From positions 293,376-357,375 of the forward strand of contig CABFPE010000245.1 in the NCBI GenBank assembly GCA_900660155.1: DNA of 64,000 nt. The letters are read 5' to 3'. The translations under genes were made by a program, and so were the position numbers. The notes under the pieces are model-generated. The model was not told where the DNA came from. It was given only the letters and a program-made list of their open reading frames with translations, and did not search any database. This document shows, in pieces, positions 32,117-44,870 of this stretch; the stretch's first letter is position 1; each line of letters starts with the position of its first letter. This stretch comes from Hofstenia miamia (Eukaryota > Xenacoelomorpha > Acoela > Hofsteniidae).

Positions 32117-34651
32117 TAGCTGCCATACCAAAAATCCGGCCTGTCAAGTACTTGCAAGGCCAATATAAAATATTTTCGAAATGTGATACAAATTCTAACT
32201 ACATACTTTGCACGTATATCATCATAACTTTCAGTATGGTGAAAATTTTAAATAATAAACTAAATACAAGCCAATTTATTAATTTCTCAAAAGTTCTAGT
32301 TATTAGATTAAATCAGCTTTCCTCGAAATTTGAAATTGCAGCAAAAACGGTTTTAAAAATTATGAATAATTGTAACTGATATCTAGATAAGCTGAAATAA
32401 TGAATAAATCGCATGTAAAAATGTAACTATCGTTCGTCAATGTGACGCGTCATAAAACTTTAATTTCCTTTGCTGCGTCATCCTGTGAAATTTGTAGCAC
32501 AACCTTCGTGAATAGAAGTAATTGTGCAATAAATAACTGTTAACTGAGGCTCTATAACACGATTATTTGTTGGAATGATATCAAGAATGTTTGAATTTGC
32601 ATGTTTAGTTTTATGGCTCATAAATTTAATTTTAATGTTAGACTAACATTCTGACGTTCAAGTGAATTTTAATTTTGCTGTCTAGGCGGTGAGTAGTACA
32701 ACGATTGCTTACATTTCTTCCACACCAATAGAAATAATACAATAAACTCTTAAAAACACACACAAAAGACGCATACGTTGCAATCATTGATATCAAAGCA
32801 AAGAGGCATCACGCAACAGTTAATCCCGTTTATTTGAAGAAATAACAAAGTGCTGGACAAAAATTAAATTCTACCCTATATACTCCATACATTGTTTTTT
32901 TAAATGGAGAAAAGCTGTACTGCAATGTTATTCTACTGTAACAGTTATTTATGCTACTTATCAAAAATATAGTACCCATCTTCCAGTTGAATACTTCAAG
33001 CTTCAAGGCAGTGCAAAGCCAACTGTCAAGCTTAATTGAAATTTAACTTCACGTTTTTGTCCATTATAATTTTGTAACTAACTGTACGTATTGAAATTCC
33101 AAAAAATTATATATAAATATCCAGGGTTGGCTGGATCTAGATATGGGTCGATCCAATCCATGTATTGGATATGGATCAGAAACCCTATTTTACGAATATC
33201 CGTGGATCATTGTGGATCAAAAATAAGACTGACACAGGAAGTTATTCATTCTATGGGACATTTTTAATTAAAATAACTTAAAATTAACAATGAAAGTAAA
33301 CTGACAATTTCTTTAAACAATTCTGACAATTTTATACGTATATGCCAATCAAATTACACCATGAGATCTAATTACATGCTTGGTATAATAATCTAAATAT
33401 TAAGTGCATAGGGAGGCTTGTGTAATTTTCTCTCTACTTTCAAGTGGTCAATACAAATTAGGAAATTTTGCGTGTGTGTTTCACTTATTGCAGTGGCGCT
33501 TTTGAAATTTTGCTTAGAGGGATTATGAAATTTGGCATATTATCAGCAGTTTCGCTTAGAGAGCTCATTATTATCGTCATCATCAGGCTTGCCGTTGTGT
33601 GAGTTTTTTCAAACAACAATCAACACAACACAACAGAAAATGCGGGTGTGTCACCCAGTATACACAAAACAACAGAGGAATATATTACACAATACTGTTG
33701 TGTGTAATAATATTAAACGGCATGTACATGATTTGTATTCTTTAACTAAAACCGCAATTTAAAAAACTTAGGAATCACTAAATGCTTCGCCTTTGTTTTT
33801 TGCCCTAAATATAACTTTTTTTATTGCATTTAAATGCGTTCTATTTTTAAGCTGCTCAAATTCAAAGATTCAAAATTCGTATATCTACTAAAACTACTTT
33901 TCTTGCCAAATATCCAGAATAGATGCTAAGTATCAATATCAAGTAAATTTCAATGGAAACAATTAGCAAAGATTCGTATAAATTTCATCATCATCCTCAT
34001 CAACCCACAAAAATTTCCATTCTTATTATAAGTGCTAATAACACTGTGCAAGACTGCAATAACACAAATGAGTCGCACACGATTTTAAAACTCAGCCCAA
34101 GTGAGTTCAATATCAAGTCTGCATTTTATATAAAATCCAAGTCTATCTGACAATATAACTACACACATTTCATCCAGTTTCACTTTACTAAAGTCAGATA
34201 ACCCCAACCTCCAAACTCAGCGCTTCAGTAAAAATCCAAGATCATCTCAACCTTTGAGTACGCAGTACCTTCTAAATCTCTGCTAAGACTATTAGTAAAA
34301 AGATATTGATCCTTAACGTCTTAGTGTGACCATATGGTTTCATTAGCTTTGATTTGTCTTTATGTCAAAAACTTTAAATTTAAAAAAATTTTAGATCACA
34401 TTTAGAATAAAAGTACTTTGCACCTGTTATTTTTCAAGCATACTATAGATCACATTCGTGTCAATACCTAAATAATTGAATTTTACGTAATAAAATAACG
34501 TGTCAACTAGGTTGTTAGTAAGTTTGAAAATAAAACCATAATTTAGGTATTAAATAAATGCGAAATTATGAAATTTGTAACGGTTGATTTTTATGCCACA
34601 CACAACAGGTTGTGATGTGTTGTGTACACAAAACACAACGGCAAGCATGGT

Positions 34652-34713
<62 letters not shown>

Positions 34714-37485
34714 CTACCATCACCATCATAATTAACGCTTTCGTTGTAGATGACTTACTTCATGCATAGCTTTCTCTCTAAATGGCTACGCTTCATGCAA
34801 GCATGCATCAAGAGATACAGTAGTTAATTCGTCTTCTCGAAATTATATGTCTTCAATCAACTCTATCACGAGTATTTCTCTCAGGAATCCCAAGATACCA
34901 GATTCAAACCAATTTTAAAAATTTTATTAAATTTTACGATTATTTGAGACAAAAGACTTGCATTTTATACTATGTAAAAAACTTATAATTAACTTTCTGG
35001 ACTAGCTTAAATAAGACAAAGCAATAAATTCAAGATTTAAAGAACAAAAAAACAATTTATTAAAAAATTACGATATATGCCGTCTGCATTGGTTGTTTGC
35101 TCAAGAGAAAGGCTTGAAACACAATGTTTAATTTAAACATCAATTCTATGAAAAAAACTAAACATCAGAAAATAACCCAGCTGTGCGAAAATCCCATCAA
35201 TGAATTTTAAAATGTGTGAACAATTACCAAGATCTCATAAGAGCAAATGTACAACAAGTGGTCTGATTTTTTAATTTACACAAATGAGACAATGTCTAAC
35301 TAGTTTTAAGGCGAGTTCGGTTTCATACTGACTGGGCAAATGCAAACTATCGTATATGAATAGCGCGATCTACTTGCATTAAATGTTTTTTATAAATTTG
35401 CATGGGAAAAAACTTTAGAAGGCTGGTCTAAAGTATCTGAATCTTCTATATATTGAGTTAGAACTTCCTCCATTTAACCATATGACTAAAAAGTACAAAT
35501 CCGGAATTACAAATATATTCTTACAAGCCATTGCGTAGCCGGTTAAACAAGTTGCATTTAGCACTTTACCTTAAATATGTTTGTTAAAAATCATCCAATG
35601 AATTTGGCTGCCATCGATTTTTCTATTTTACAACACCTTAAGATGTATTTTCCGCGCAAGCTGACGTTTGTAGTGGATATTCCTTTTATCTAATATAAAT
35701 GTATATCTATGACTCAGTAATGACAATAAATATTCGTCATTTGTTATGAATTTTAAAATAGATTATTGTAAATCAGCTGACAGCTTACCATGAAAATACT
35801 TTAAAAGTCGATTCCATTTGTCTGTGCAAGACGCGTGGATGCAGTTTTTGCCCATTGTCCAGATATTTAATCTTCCTAATTTAATCTATATCTAATGAAA
35901 ATTATAGAGAATCCTCTATATCTCATTGAACAACTCTGTGAAAAGCTTTTGAAATAGGAAAATAATATCCTTCATATATTAATTGTTACGCATTATAAGC
36001 CTTGTTTATAATAATATAAATGATCATATAACATATAGCAATTCAGCTAATACATAGGACATAAAAATTGAAGTTTGGCGGGGAGTGTACAACAGTTTTG
36101 AATTACTGTTAAAATCTAAATATGAAAAATTGACTTATCAATGCTTTAGGAGCTCAGAACACATTTATGATTCTGAACGGTTGCAAAAACTAGCTCCACA
36201 AATTCGTGGAAGACCAACATGCTGTAGTGTGATAAGGCCCGGGTCCAGCTAATCAAGCCGATTCATATCCGTATTTTCCAAAATGTCTAATTGTCTAATA
36301 AATAAATATTTAGCAATAGAAAAATTACAATTTATTTGATTGCAAAATAGGTGGTGGTTTTAGTGAAAAGGGGTTTTAATTAGACACCCACATTAAACTG
36401 GTCGCATGTGAGTCATATACACCAAAACTGCCAGTACGCCACCTCGATAACGACAAACCGAACATTTCTTAGTAGTACGAAATATTCTGTCGCGGCTTTG
36501 AAGAATCTATTAAACGAGCTATAATCTAAACACATATAACAGAAAAAATGAGAACCTTCAATATCAAAAGATTCGATTTTAGTCAAATAATGACCACTAC
36601 TCAATCAAATTTCTTTTGACAATTTGCATGAGTGAAAAGACTACTCTCTGCACATCAGCGGATGAATGAAAACAGTGAAACGAAGTTAACTGTGAAACTG
36701 GTTATTAGTGTCAGTTAGAAAAATTGTAAACCAGTCATGGTATAAATATTTACTTAAATTAACAAGAGTTCTCGTAAGTGATAATGGTAGGGCGTGCGGG
36801 ATTTTGACATGAATTGGCTGTCAATTAGTAAAGCAGAGCAAGCGTAAAATATTTAGAATAAAACAGGTGAAGCACATGGTAACCGTTATACACCATATTT
36901 ACAAGCATGTTCAAAGAATTAGAAGATAACAATGCTAACATTAACTAATTAAAAACTCTCACGTTTTGGCATGCACTTAAGCTGAAATTTTCACATTGAA
37001 AATAAGACTATTTTACTCAAAGTATGAATCACAAATTCACAAGCCATCTGTGAGCATTAAAAGGAGGTCATGAAATTTCTTATCATACTTTCCTTATTTA
37101 TGTAATGTGGTTATTTAAGTATAATACGTCAGTTTCCACACAAAGAAATTAGAAATATGAAAAATATTAAGAAGATCTTAATCCATCATTGACTGCAAAA
37201 TTAGCTAAAACTTAAATGGGTGGCACAAAAACAAAATACGAGTTTGGCTCCATCTTCCGAGGCCTCACATTGGTTTAACAACTAGCAATCTAGAATGTCT
37301 TTTAAATAAATACCTGCAATCACATTCTAAACTGTTAGGTAATTCCTTTACTAAGAGGATATACTATATTCTTTAGCCTACAAAATGGTGACTAAGATTG
37401 GAAGCCTTATGGTGCAACATCCGTAATACAGCTAGTAATTTTGGCGATTGAGTGTTACGCTTAAAATACCAAAATGTTTGTTTAG
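32117..37485. other. LIX1 intron 1 with an (ATC)n microsatellite
   Basis: AT-rich intron. The recognisable element is a long (ATC)n trinucleotide run at 34653-34713, which yields a poly-Ile frame by chance. A GGATC/GATCC-rich stretch near 33121-33230, starting CCAGGGTTGG, resembles an hAT terminus, but no partner end was found. Confidence 0.6.
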
Positions 37486-37631
37486 GACTGCTACACAAAA
37501 ATGACTGCAAAGAAGGACGCCGCAGAGATGGCGTTGATGAACTCAGTATTAAACAATCAGTCCTGCTACCAACTCAATGACGCCTTCATTGAAGCAAGAA
37601 TATCGGAGGCGACAACACAACAGAATGCCAG
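37486..37631 (+). CDS. LIX1: LIX1/lowfat homologue, coding exon 2
   Basis: 146-nt exon with acceptor TTTAG and donor AG/GTAATC, phase 0 in and 2 out. It encodes DCYTKMTAKKDAAEMALMNS, VLNNQ..., and DAFIEARISEATTQQNA. This corresponds to the vertebrate LIX1 segment RRDAAKVALINSLFNE...EFI.ESV.EA. The Ala-rich KKDAAEMALMNS helix is the part compared with the terminal helix of dsRNA-binding domains. Phase and homology leave little doubt. Confidence 0.9.
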
Positions 37632-39856
37632 GTAATCACTTGTAACAACAAATTCAGAGATAGTTGATATAACATGTTATGTATTTCATAATTAACTATT
37701 TGTACTGGAGGTGGAGGTGACTTCTAACTTATTGGTAGTTTTCTAAATATCTTCTCATTTTATGAATGTAATCTACACAAGAAAATTCTATTTGAGAAGT
37801 TGAGAAGGAATTCTAATGAATTTCGTCATTTCCGACTGTTAAAACCAATATTTAATTTATTTCAAAATTTTCTAGAATAGATAATTATAGCATCAAATTT
37901 CTGAGCATTGGAAACTGATAATGATGATATGAAGAATCGTTGTGCAAGGTTTTGTTTTAACATCACAATCCAATCCAGAGTTAGATACAGGTAGGAAATC
38001 CTCCCCAAGCCCGATGAACCAAAAAAGCAAAGGTCGAATAGGGTAAATTCAATTATGCATAATTGATTTCAGTTTTGCTCATGCTTTATATATTGACCAG
38101 TAGGCTCAAATCAATAATTGTGAGAACTTTAACAGAAAATGAAATGAAAATTTTATAACCAGAACTAGTATTTCAAATTGATCGCATTATGAAAATAATG
38201 TAGAAAAAATATGACAGATTGAACGCATACTTTCAATACAGTCTATAATGTCTAAATGACTTCAAATATACGTCACTTTTCATCAAGTGTATTCATTTAA
38301 ATGCTTCCTAAAAGCTTTTTTAATACAGTTTTAATACAGGTTATTACACAACTCCTAAATATTTAATCACATCATATATTATCAAAAAATAATGCTAGGC
38401 TTGACAAAGAAATGCATGACTTAAAAACCAATTTGAAATGCCGTTCAAATATGTAACCTTCTTGAACGTATTCGACCTTCAATGCTAGGAATCTAAAAAA
38501 TGAACTTAGTGTATAAAAATATTTGAGTAGATGATTATTATTATTACTGGAAACGAGGTTTTAATTATCACAGTAGGACACTACACTGCTTGTATGACCT
38601 TGTAAAATATCTAAATTACATTTATTCAATGGAAATAATATGGAACGCCTTCTGAAGTTCACAATTTACAATTCTTTTTTTACAATATAATGTACATATC
38701 AATGCATAATCAGAAGGTTACATTGAAATGAATTCTCTGATATTGAAGAAGTTAGTTAATTTGTTCATTAGTGTAATATTTATTGGCTATGTTGTAATAC
38801 ATATACACATTTATGGAATATACTTACTAATGAATAGGCCTAATATACTCCAGACAAATGGTTTTAAGTAGTTAAATTGTCGAACAACGAAAATAATCAA
38901 GCTAATTTCAGAGTTCGTATGCCTGGCACGAGCAAGTACACCTTTGTTCAAGCCCGATAAGGGCCCTACCCTAGATAATTATTTTTATTGTTTATATTTA
39001 CAGTTGAATTAAATAAAAAAATAAAACTTCTATCGAACTTTGTTTACAATTACCCTTAAAATAAAGATAAAACGGAAACAAGTTAACAGATACAACCGCA
39101 ATAATGAAAGAGGGGATCGAAAAGAAAATAAACTCGCCATTAACAAGGACGTGCAAAGGCGCATGAGATCTAGCTATAAGCAAGATATGAAGTTGATCAT
39201 TTACTTTATCAAAAATATTTAATAAACAACGTTTATTAGGCAGATAGCCAGATGATGGAAGAATCCGTCACTATCAAGCGCATGCTGATTCACGGGTGTG
39301 CGTTGATAGTTAAATTATACATTGCTGTCAACCGATAATCTACAGAAACAAGGTTGATTCGTAAACCATGCTCAGACAGTCAATTTCCAATTGCATTCCA
39401 ATTAATTGAAATTTCACAAGTTAAAGCTAAAATTCATTGTATTTATAAATATATTTATTTATGAGAAAAATATTGATTTGGAGTAAAAACGGGAAATATT
39501 AAATATCAAACTATAGTGCATAATTAAGTATGTATATTCAAACTGTAAATTATTAATTTCCAAACAGTTTCAGACATGAGTAAATGAATTTTTTAAATTT
39601 CACGAATCCACTAGAATATTTATGCCCAACATATCAATTATGGTCAATGCCAAAGCTCATTGTGACTTACACATATAGACAATACAAGAAAATGACAACA
39701 TAAGACGATTTGCATGTAGACTATAAATTCAATGCAATGGACCATAAAAATTTTTAGTTCAAGATTTGCAGTCAGCCTGAATCTTTGTTTTCATAATTTT
39801 CTCATCTGTTGCTTTTGCTCATATTGCTTCACTTGAAAGAAAAATATTAATCCTAT
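37632..39856. other. LIX1 intron 2, left part, nothing recognised
   Basis: AT-rich intron with no recognised exon or repeat up to the TA target site of the mariner-like element. Confidence 0.4.
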
Positions 39857-40551
39857 ACCTTGGTTCAAAAAATGGCCGAGGCAATATTTCTGAAAAATGC
39901 GTATAGCTCGAAAGCGGCACATTTTGGCGAAATGTGGCAAAATTAAAAAAGTTAGCACGTTGAACAGATACTTAGCTGGTGAAAATGCTACACATTATTC
40001 TTCAACACAAAATTTTGAAATGCAAGCGAAACGCGATTTACTTGAATTTCTCTATGTCAACGACTCCACCAACCGTGAATATCTGTCGAAACGGGTGAAA
40101 ATGCCACCTCGTAGTTTCCGACGTAACATGAAAATCTTGGAAGAAAGGGGAACCTTGGAAAGAAAGAAAGGAAGCGGCCGACCTCTCCAAATTTCTGGCA
40201 ATGAGAAAAAAACGCTTATGTCAAATTGCGCTTAAATGTCCGTCGGCATCCACTCAAAATGTCTGTGATCGTTATAACGAGTTAGCTGGGACATCCGTCA
40301 GTAAATCCACAGTTTTCCGAGCTCTGAAATCTCAACATGTAATTTTGCCAGCGGTAAGAAAAAATTTGATGGGTTCTATCCCGACGCGTTTGGGCCAGTG
40401 TCTTGAAAACGAAGGAAAATTTGTGGAGAAATGGACTGGGACTGAATAGGCAAGACAAAGGCGCAACAGAATCATATTTTCTTATATTATTTTGTTTGCT
40501 CAATGCTTAGAAAAATCTATTATTTCAGCGGCCACTTTTTTTGAACCAAGG
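39857..40551 (+). mobile_element. Internally deleted Tc1/mariner-superfamily transposon
   Basis: The 695-bp element has terminal inverted repeats CCTTGGTTCAAAAAA..TGGCCG (the right copy has a two-base insertion) and is flanked by TA on both sides (39855-39856, 40552-40553), the superfamily's target duplication. Two overlapping frames (39897-40235, then 40201-40449 after a frameshift) encode the helix-turn-helix half of a transposase. Recognisable segments are NREYLSKRVKMPPRSFRRNM, GSGRPLQISGNEK, CPSASTQNVCDRYNE and VSKSTVFRALKSQ. The DDE catalytic half is deleted. The element is in LIX1 intron 2, in the same orientation as that gene. Confidence 0.85.
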
Positions 40552-40553
40552 TA

Positions 40554-41559
40554 TAGAAGCATCAATTCGATTATCAACATATACATTTGACTTAGGTTTG
40601 CTATACAACATGTCCGATTAATTATATATTAATGAAATCTAATGTATCACAGCAAAATTCGGTTTGAAGTAGGTCCTTGGTATTTTTTGTTGAACATACG
40701 AAACGTTTTCCTATTTAAAATTGAAAACTTCAAAGTTGTTGAAACAAATGCTTTTTACCACTGACTTGCCCCCCCCCCCTAAAATAGTTTCATAAAATAC
40801 TTACTTCCAATAAATGAGTTTACCTACGTCACTAAAAGATTAAAAGAATAACAAAACAGTTTTTCAAAAGATGGTAAATGAGAAGAATATGAATCCTTAG
40901 AATTTCAATCTGCATATTATGGTAACTAGCAGGACCCCTCGAATCGATTGTTTCAAAAATGAATTGAAGAATGTTTGGAACATGAAAAGATAAAAACATG
41001 TAGACTCTACATCATGCGAAAAGAGTCATAATAAGATTCATTCTCAAAAGTTGGCTTTGACCTGTCTATTGGAATTTCAACTTTTGTAAAGATTAGCTTT
41101 AGCTTAGTTCATCATTGTATACAGCTTAAATGATTTGATAGGAGACAAACAACGCCTAGACATTTTCAAAATGTCCCTATGTTTAAAAATACCCAATTAT
41201 TAATTGATGTTTCAAAAATTGAAGGAAACTGGTTAAAATACACGACTTGCAATACTGTGTAGAATTGGTATCGGTAAAAACCTGTTTTGGCTACAACAGT
41301 ATTCACAAGGTGCTGTTGACAGTGCAATTGTACATGAAAGTTAAATGCAAATATTAACACCACACAGTTAACAGTAATTTAAACAATTTTTTAACACTAT
41401 TTCGCAACTTTCCTCTCAAAGTGATAAGTAGGTTTCAAGCTGGACATTGATTTACAATGTGATACTTTCAACAATGAATTCTCAGAATTCAAATAAGTAG
41501 AACTCGAAGTATTTCCAAAGCTTATTGATTATTAACTAAAAATATTATACAAATCTAGA

Positions 41560-41598
<39 letters not shown>

Positions 41599-42037
41599 AT
41601 AAAATTAAACAGTAAGGCATTTATATTCTATATTATACATGTAAATATATATTTATTACTTAATCCATCCTATTTTAAACATCTTCAAATAGCTTATTTT
41701 TGATATTCCTATTGCGCGCCTATAAGGGAGTAACCGCCTCTTTCACTCCTTACTATAACCATCTATAGATAAATAACTGAAGGCAATTAAATTTAGGCAC
41801 ATCTGAAAACTAAGACTACATTAAAACTATAAATACACATTGGAATTTTAACTAACGGTTCTAGTAAAATGCTATCCATTTTTAAGCAAATAAATTTTCA
41901 AAAATTGACAAATAATATTTATATTATGTATTCTCAAATTGCCACAACAAAAATACATTACATCCGTTGTTGCCCTTCTTGATAAATGACTGTTATTTTC
42001 AATTATAAAACCGAAATAATATACATATTGAATTTAG
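40554..42037. repeat. LIX1 intron 2, right part, with (TA)n
   Basis: AT-rich intron with a perfect TA run at 41564-41594 and a run of nine C at about 40773. No exon is recognised. Confidence 0.6.
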
Positions 42038-42323
42038 TAATCAATCAACGGGCACCACCTACGACACAGCAACTTCAGGAGATAGAGCAGGTCTAGAGGT
42101 ATACAGATCTTTGCTTGAAACGAAAAAAGGACGATCGGTGCTAGAATTCCAGCAAATGATGACCATCTTTCAATTGCTTCATTGGTCAGGTAAACTGCGC
42201 GAGCTACGTAATAATGGATACAGTAGACAGAACCTCATTGATGAATATTCAAAGAGACCGATAGACGGCGATTTCAAGGAAGACCTCGCAACGGATTGGA
42301 CATCCAAAGAGAGAGAACAAGAG
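42038..42323 (+). CDS. LIX1: LIX1/lowfat homologue, coding exon 3
   Basis: 286-nt exon with acceptor ATTTAG and donor GAG/GTAGAA. Its first base completes a codon split with exon 2 (phase 2 in, 0 out). It encodes the most conserved LIX1 region: [39 protein letters not shown], the SRQNLIDEYS segment, and LATDWTSKERE. This matches vertebrate [31 protein letters not shown] and MALDWIMKERD. The Leu-His-Trp and Asp-Trp positions are kept. Confidence 0.93.
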
Positions 42324-43008
42324 GTAGAATTTACAAGTTCATGAACATTTCATTGAAAAATTGTTAATTTTTTAGTCAAGATATATAAACATACAATAAT
42401 AGACAGCAACCGAAATTTGTGTTAAGTAATGATTACAACTTAACAATAAAAATAAATGAAGCACAAAGTTTCACTTTGAAAAAATATGCTTATAAAATAT
42501 TTTTTCTCAAAACATTGTATTGTATCGACGTAACTTAATCGGGAAAATTTCAACTTGATTAATTAATTGTTGTCATTCAACGATATCAACAGGTGAAAAA
42601 GATCATAGTTGAATGTGAGTAGCACTGGATTGTTCTTCCATGCTGTATATCAGTTTACTCAAGACCTACTATAATTATAGTAGGTTTTGGTTTACTTCAA
42701 TGGAAACATGTCTTTTGTCAATTTCTATTTTACCAATTTTTGCAAACTTAAATTTGCTTTTGTAATTTGCATTGGAAAGCACAGACATACCAATTAAATA
42801 CATCTGCAATAATTTTGAACCAAGGTGGATATGAAATTTAGCAACGCCTGCCATAATAATTTTAAATTTTATTTCTTTGCACATTAAAAACCATGTAATA
42901 CCTTGGTTTCATGTGTATAACAAACGTCGACCTTCCAACTAATAATGAACTACAAACTGCAAAATTTAGGCAATCATTGCTAGAAAGTGGTTAAAAAGTT
43001 ATATTTAG
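42324..43008. other. LIX1 intron 3 with a perfect 22-bp palindrome
   Basis: AT-rich intron of 685 bp. At 42664-42685 it holds a perfect palindrome, ACCTACTATAA and its inverse, which could fold as a cruciform or RNA hairpin. No other feature is seen. Confidence 0.6.
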
Positions 43009-43197
43009 GGAGTCATTGAGAAAGAAATCCGGCAAGCAGAATGCGAAATCGAAGAATTGAGAAAAGAGGGACGCGAATTGCGATTTTCAAAAGAAAAATT
43101 AAGAATTCTGCGATTAGCCAGTAACTATCTACACACCGACTATCACTTGAAGAAAAGAAAAAACGTAATTGGGACATTGAAACAGATGGACTCCTGA
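43009..43197 (+). CDS. LIX1: LIX1/lowfat homologue, last coding exon
   Basis: Acceptor ATATTTAG is followed by 62 codons and a TGA. The exon reads GVIEKEIRQAECEIEELRKE, then GRELRFSKEKLRILRLASNY, and a family-specific tail ending KQMDS. This parallels the vertebrate C-terminus (GIL..EL...[24 protein letters not shown]). The Glu/Arg/Lys-rich heptad pattern predicts a coiled coil. The tail after LASNY is longer and more basic (HLKKRKN) than in vertebrate LIX1. Confidence 0.92.
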   Translation, partial: GVIEKEIRQAECEIEELRKEGRELRFSKEKLRILRLASNYLHTDYHLKKRKNVIGTLKQMDS

Positions 43198-44780
43198 TTT
43201 TTGTTAATTTAATTGTGGAATTAGATTAGATTTTAGAATAAAAATACTACATAGATAGTCTATTTAAAAACAATTGTCATTCAAGAATTTCAGAGAAAGA
43301 TATTTACATCCTAAAAGGTCATGAAGATTATTTTCCATTGGTTTCTAAGTGCAAATGACAATACAAAGTGCATACATAATTTGAAGGCACAATTAATAAA
43401 ATCTAAGGAAAATGAATATATGAGAATAACTTATTTATTCTCAGATCTTACAATTCCATGCTTGAAAATGTCTTGAAATTTCAGGCCCAAACTCAAATAA
43501 AAAACTGCTGAATAAATGTGTCCAGCAAAATAAATGCAATTGAAAGTCGTAAAAGTAGAACTTTTCAAAATTGTGGCGCAATATTTTTAGCAAGCAGCAA
43601 ATAAATAAGAAAGTTTCTTGAATTTTTTTCTTGGAAACTTAACATCGAGACTTATAATCGAAATAAAATTTAGAGTTTTACTAATTCATAATATATGTAA
43701 ACAATAAATCACAAGTTAGATTGACTAGCATACATAGGTTAAAGATATATCCATAGGGTTGAATTTCCAGCAAAATAGATATCGTTTGAATTAAGCCTGT
43801 GCACATGGAAGTCTCACAAATATGATTTTAGCAGTGGTCTAGGTTTGGAAGAGCAGGCGCCAGGTGAGTAAATAACAGGTAAATTGTCAAAACATACTCA
43901 TTCAAACTGAATATTGATGTTTTCGCAACTGTCACGTTTCTTGTATTATTAATGTCAAACGAAATATTCAATGCGCTCAGTTAGAAAGACCTCACAGCAT
44001 AACGGTTAATTTTTTAAATACACAAGTCATATTTGTCTCTTTGATGTTAAAATTACTACAAAATAATTGTTCTAACAATTATATAGCTTAAATGTAGTTC
44101 ATTTATTTTCTCATATTGATGAGGACAGACAATTAAAACCGTCTAATTAATTCATTTAATTAGCATAAAAATAATTAAGGTAAGTGTTTGGCGGAATGCC
44201 AACAGTTATTGGATTATAAATTGATTTTTTAGATCGTTATTTAGAAAAACCCAACGTAAAGAAGGATTGTTAAAATATTGCAGTAGTCCTGTCACGAATA
44301 TCCATTAAGAAAACAAGTTTAATAAATGTCAAGGGCCTTTGAAAAACACCTACCTTCCGGAATCCAATCATATCCTATGATCTTGATTATGAATGGTACT
44401 CACATAAGCGGCGATTCATCAACACCTGCCAACACCCTAACAGGAATGGAGCTTCGTCGATATTTTTGGTCAGACCCGGGCAATTTGATATAAGGAAAAG
44501 CAGATTAATAATTTGCATGGCTACGATTTCATACAAGTTTTGAATTATTTAATGTGAAATGAATTTATTCAAAGCAACTTTACATTATATTTCGATTTTT
44601 TATAATAACAAATCGTTTTTCTAAGCCAAAAAACGGTTTAATAATTCACAAAAATGTTAACACAAACTAAGTGTGTAACTATCTAAAGTGCATGCAAGTA
44701 TCTAAAAATTGTTCGCTTAACTATGAGTAAATTAAAATTGGGTGAAAAATAGAAAATATCATGAAATAGACTGTACAAAC
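43198..44780. other. LIX1 3' region within the host intron
   Basis: The stretch should contain the LIX1 3' untranslated region. AATAAA-type signals occur, for example near 43240, but AT-richness makes the choice of poly(A) site uncertain. No exon of the minus-strand gene is seen before 44781. Confidence 0.4.
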
Positions 44781-44870
44781 CTGTTGTTTTTTTAAATCAT
44801 TTGCTTCTGTGACTGGCGGTTGGGGAGTTTGCATCTGAGGCTGAATGATGGCCATCTTACGTGATTTTTC
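44781..44870 (-). CDS. Multi-IQ gene, exon 3
   Basis: The 30-codon exon has acceptor ATTTAG and donor CAG/GTTTGT, phase 0 at both ends. It encodes EKSRKMAIIQPQMQTPQPPV followed by TEANDLKKQQ, a Pro/Gln-rich linker. There is no homology support. The evidence is the fitting splice sites, a frame free of stops only in the phase predicted from exon 2, and GC content above the surroundings. It joins the acidic N-terminal region to the IQ array. Confidence 0.65.

Noticed and set aside
33121-33230. CCAGGGTTGGCTGGATC as an hAT terminus
   Set aside because: No inverted partner or 8-bp duplication was found within the following kilobases.
34653-34713. Possible CRISPR-like or satellite array
   Set aside because: Simple trinucleotide repeat with no spacers. 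No CRISPR array exists anywhere in this eukaryotic window.
34584-34769. Frame with a poly-Ile tract
   Set aside because: It is the translation of the (ATC)n repeat; no splice or homology support.
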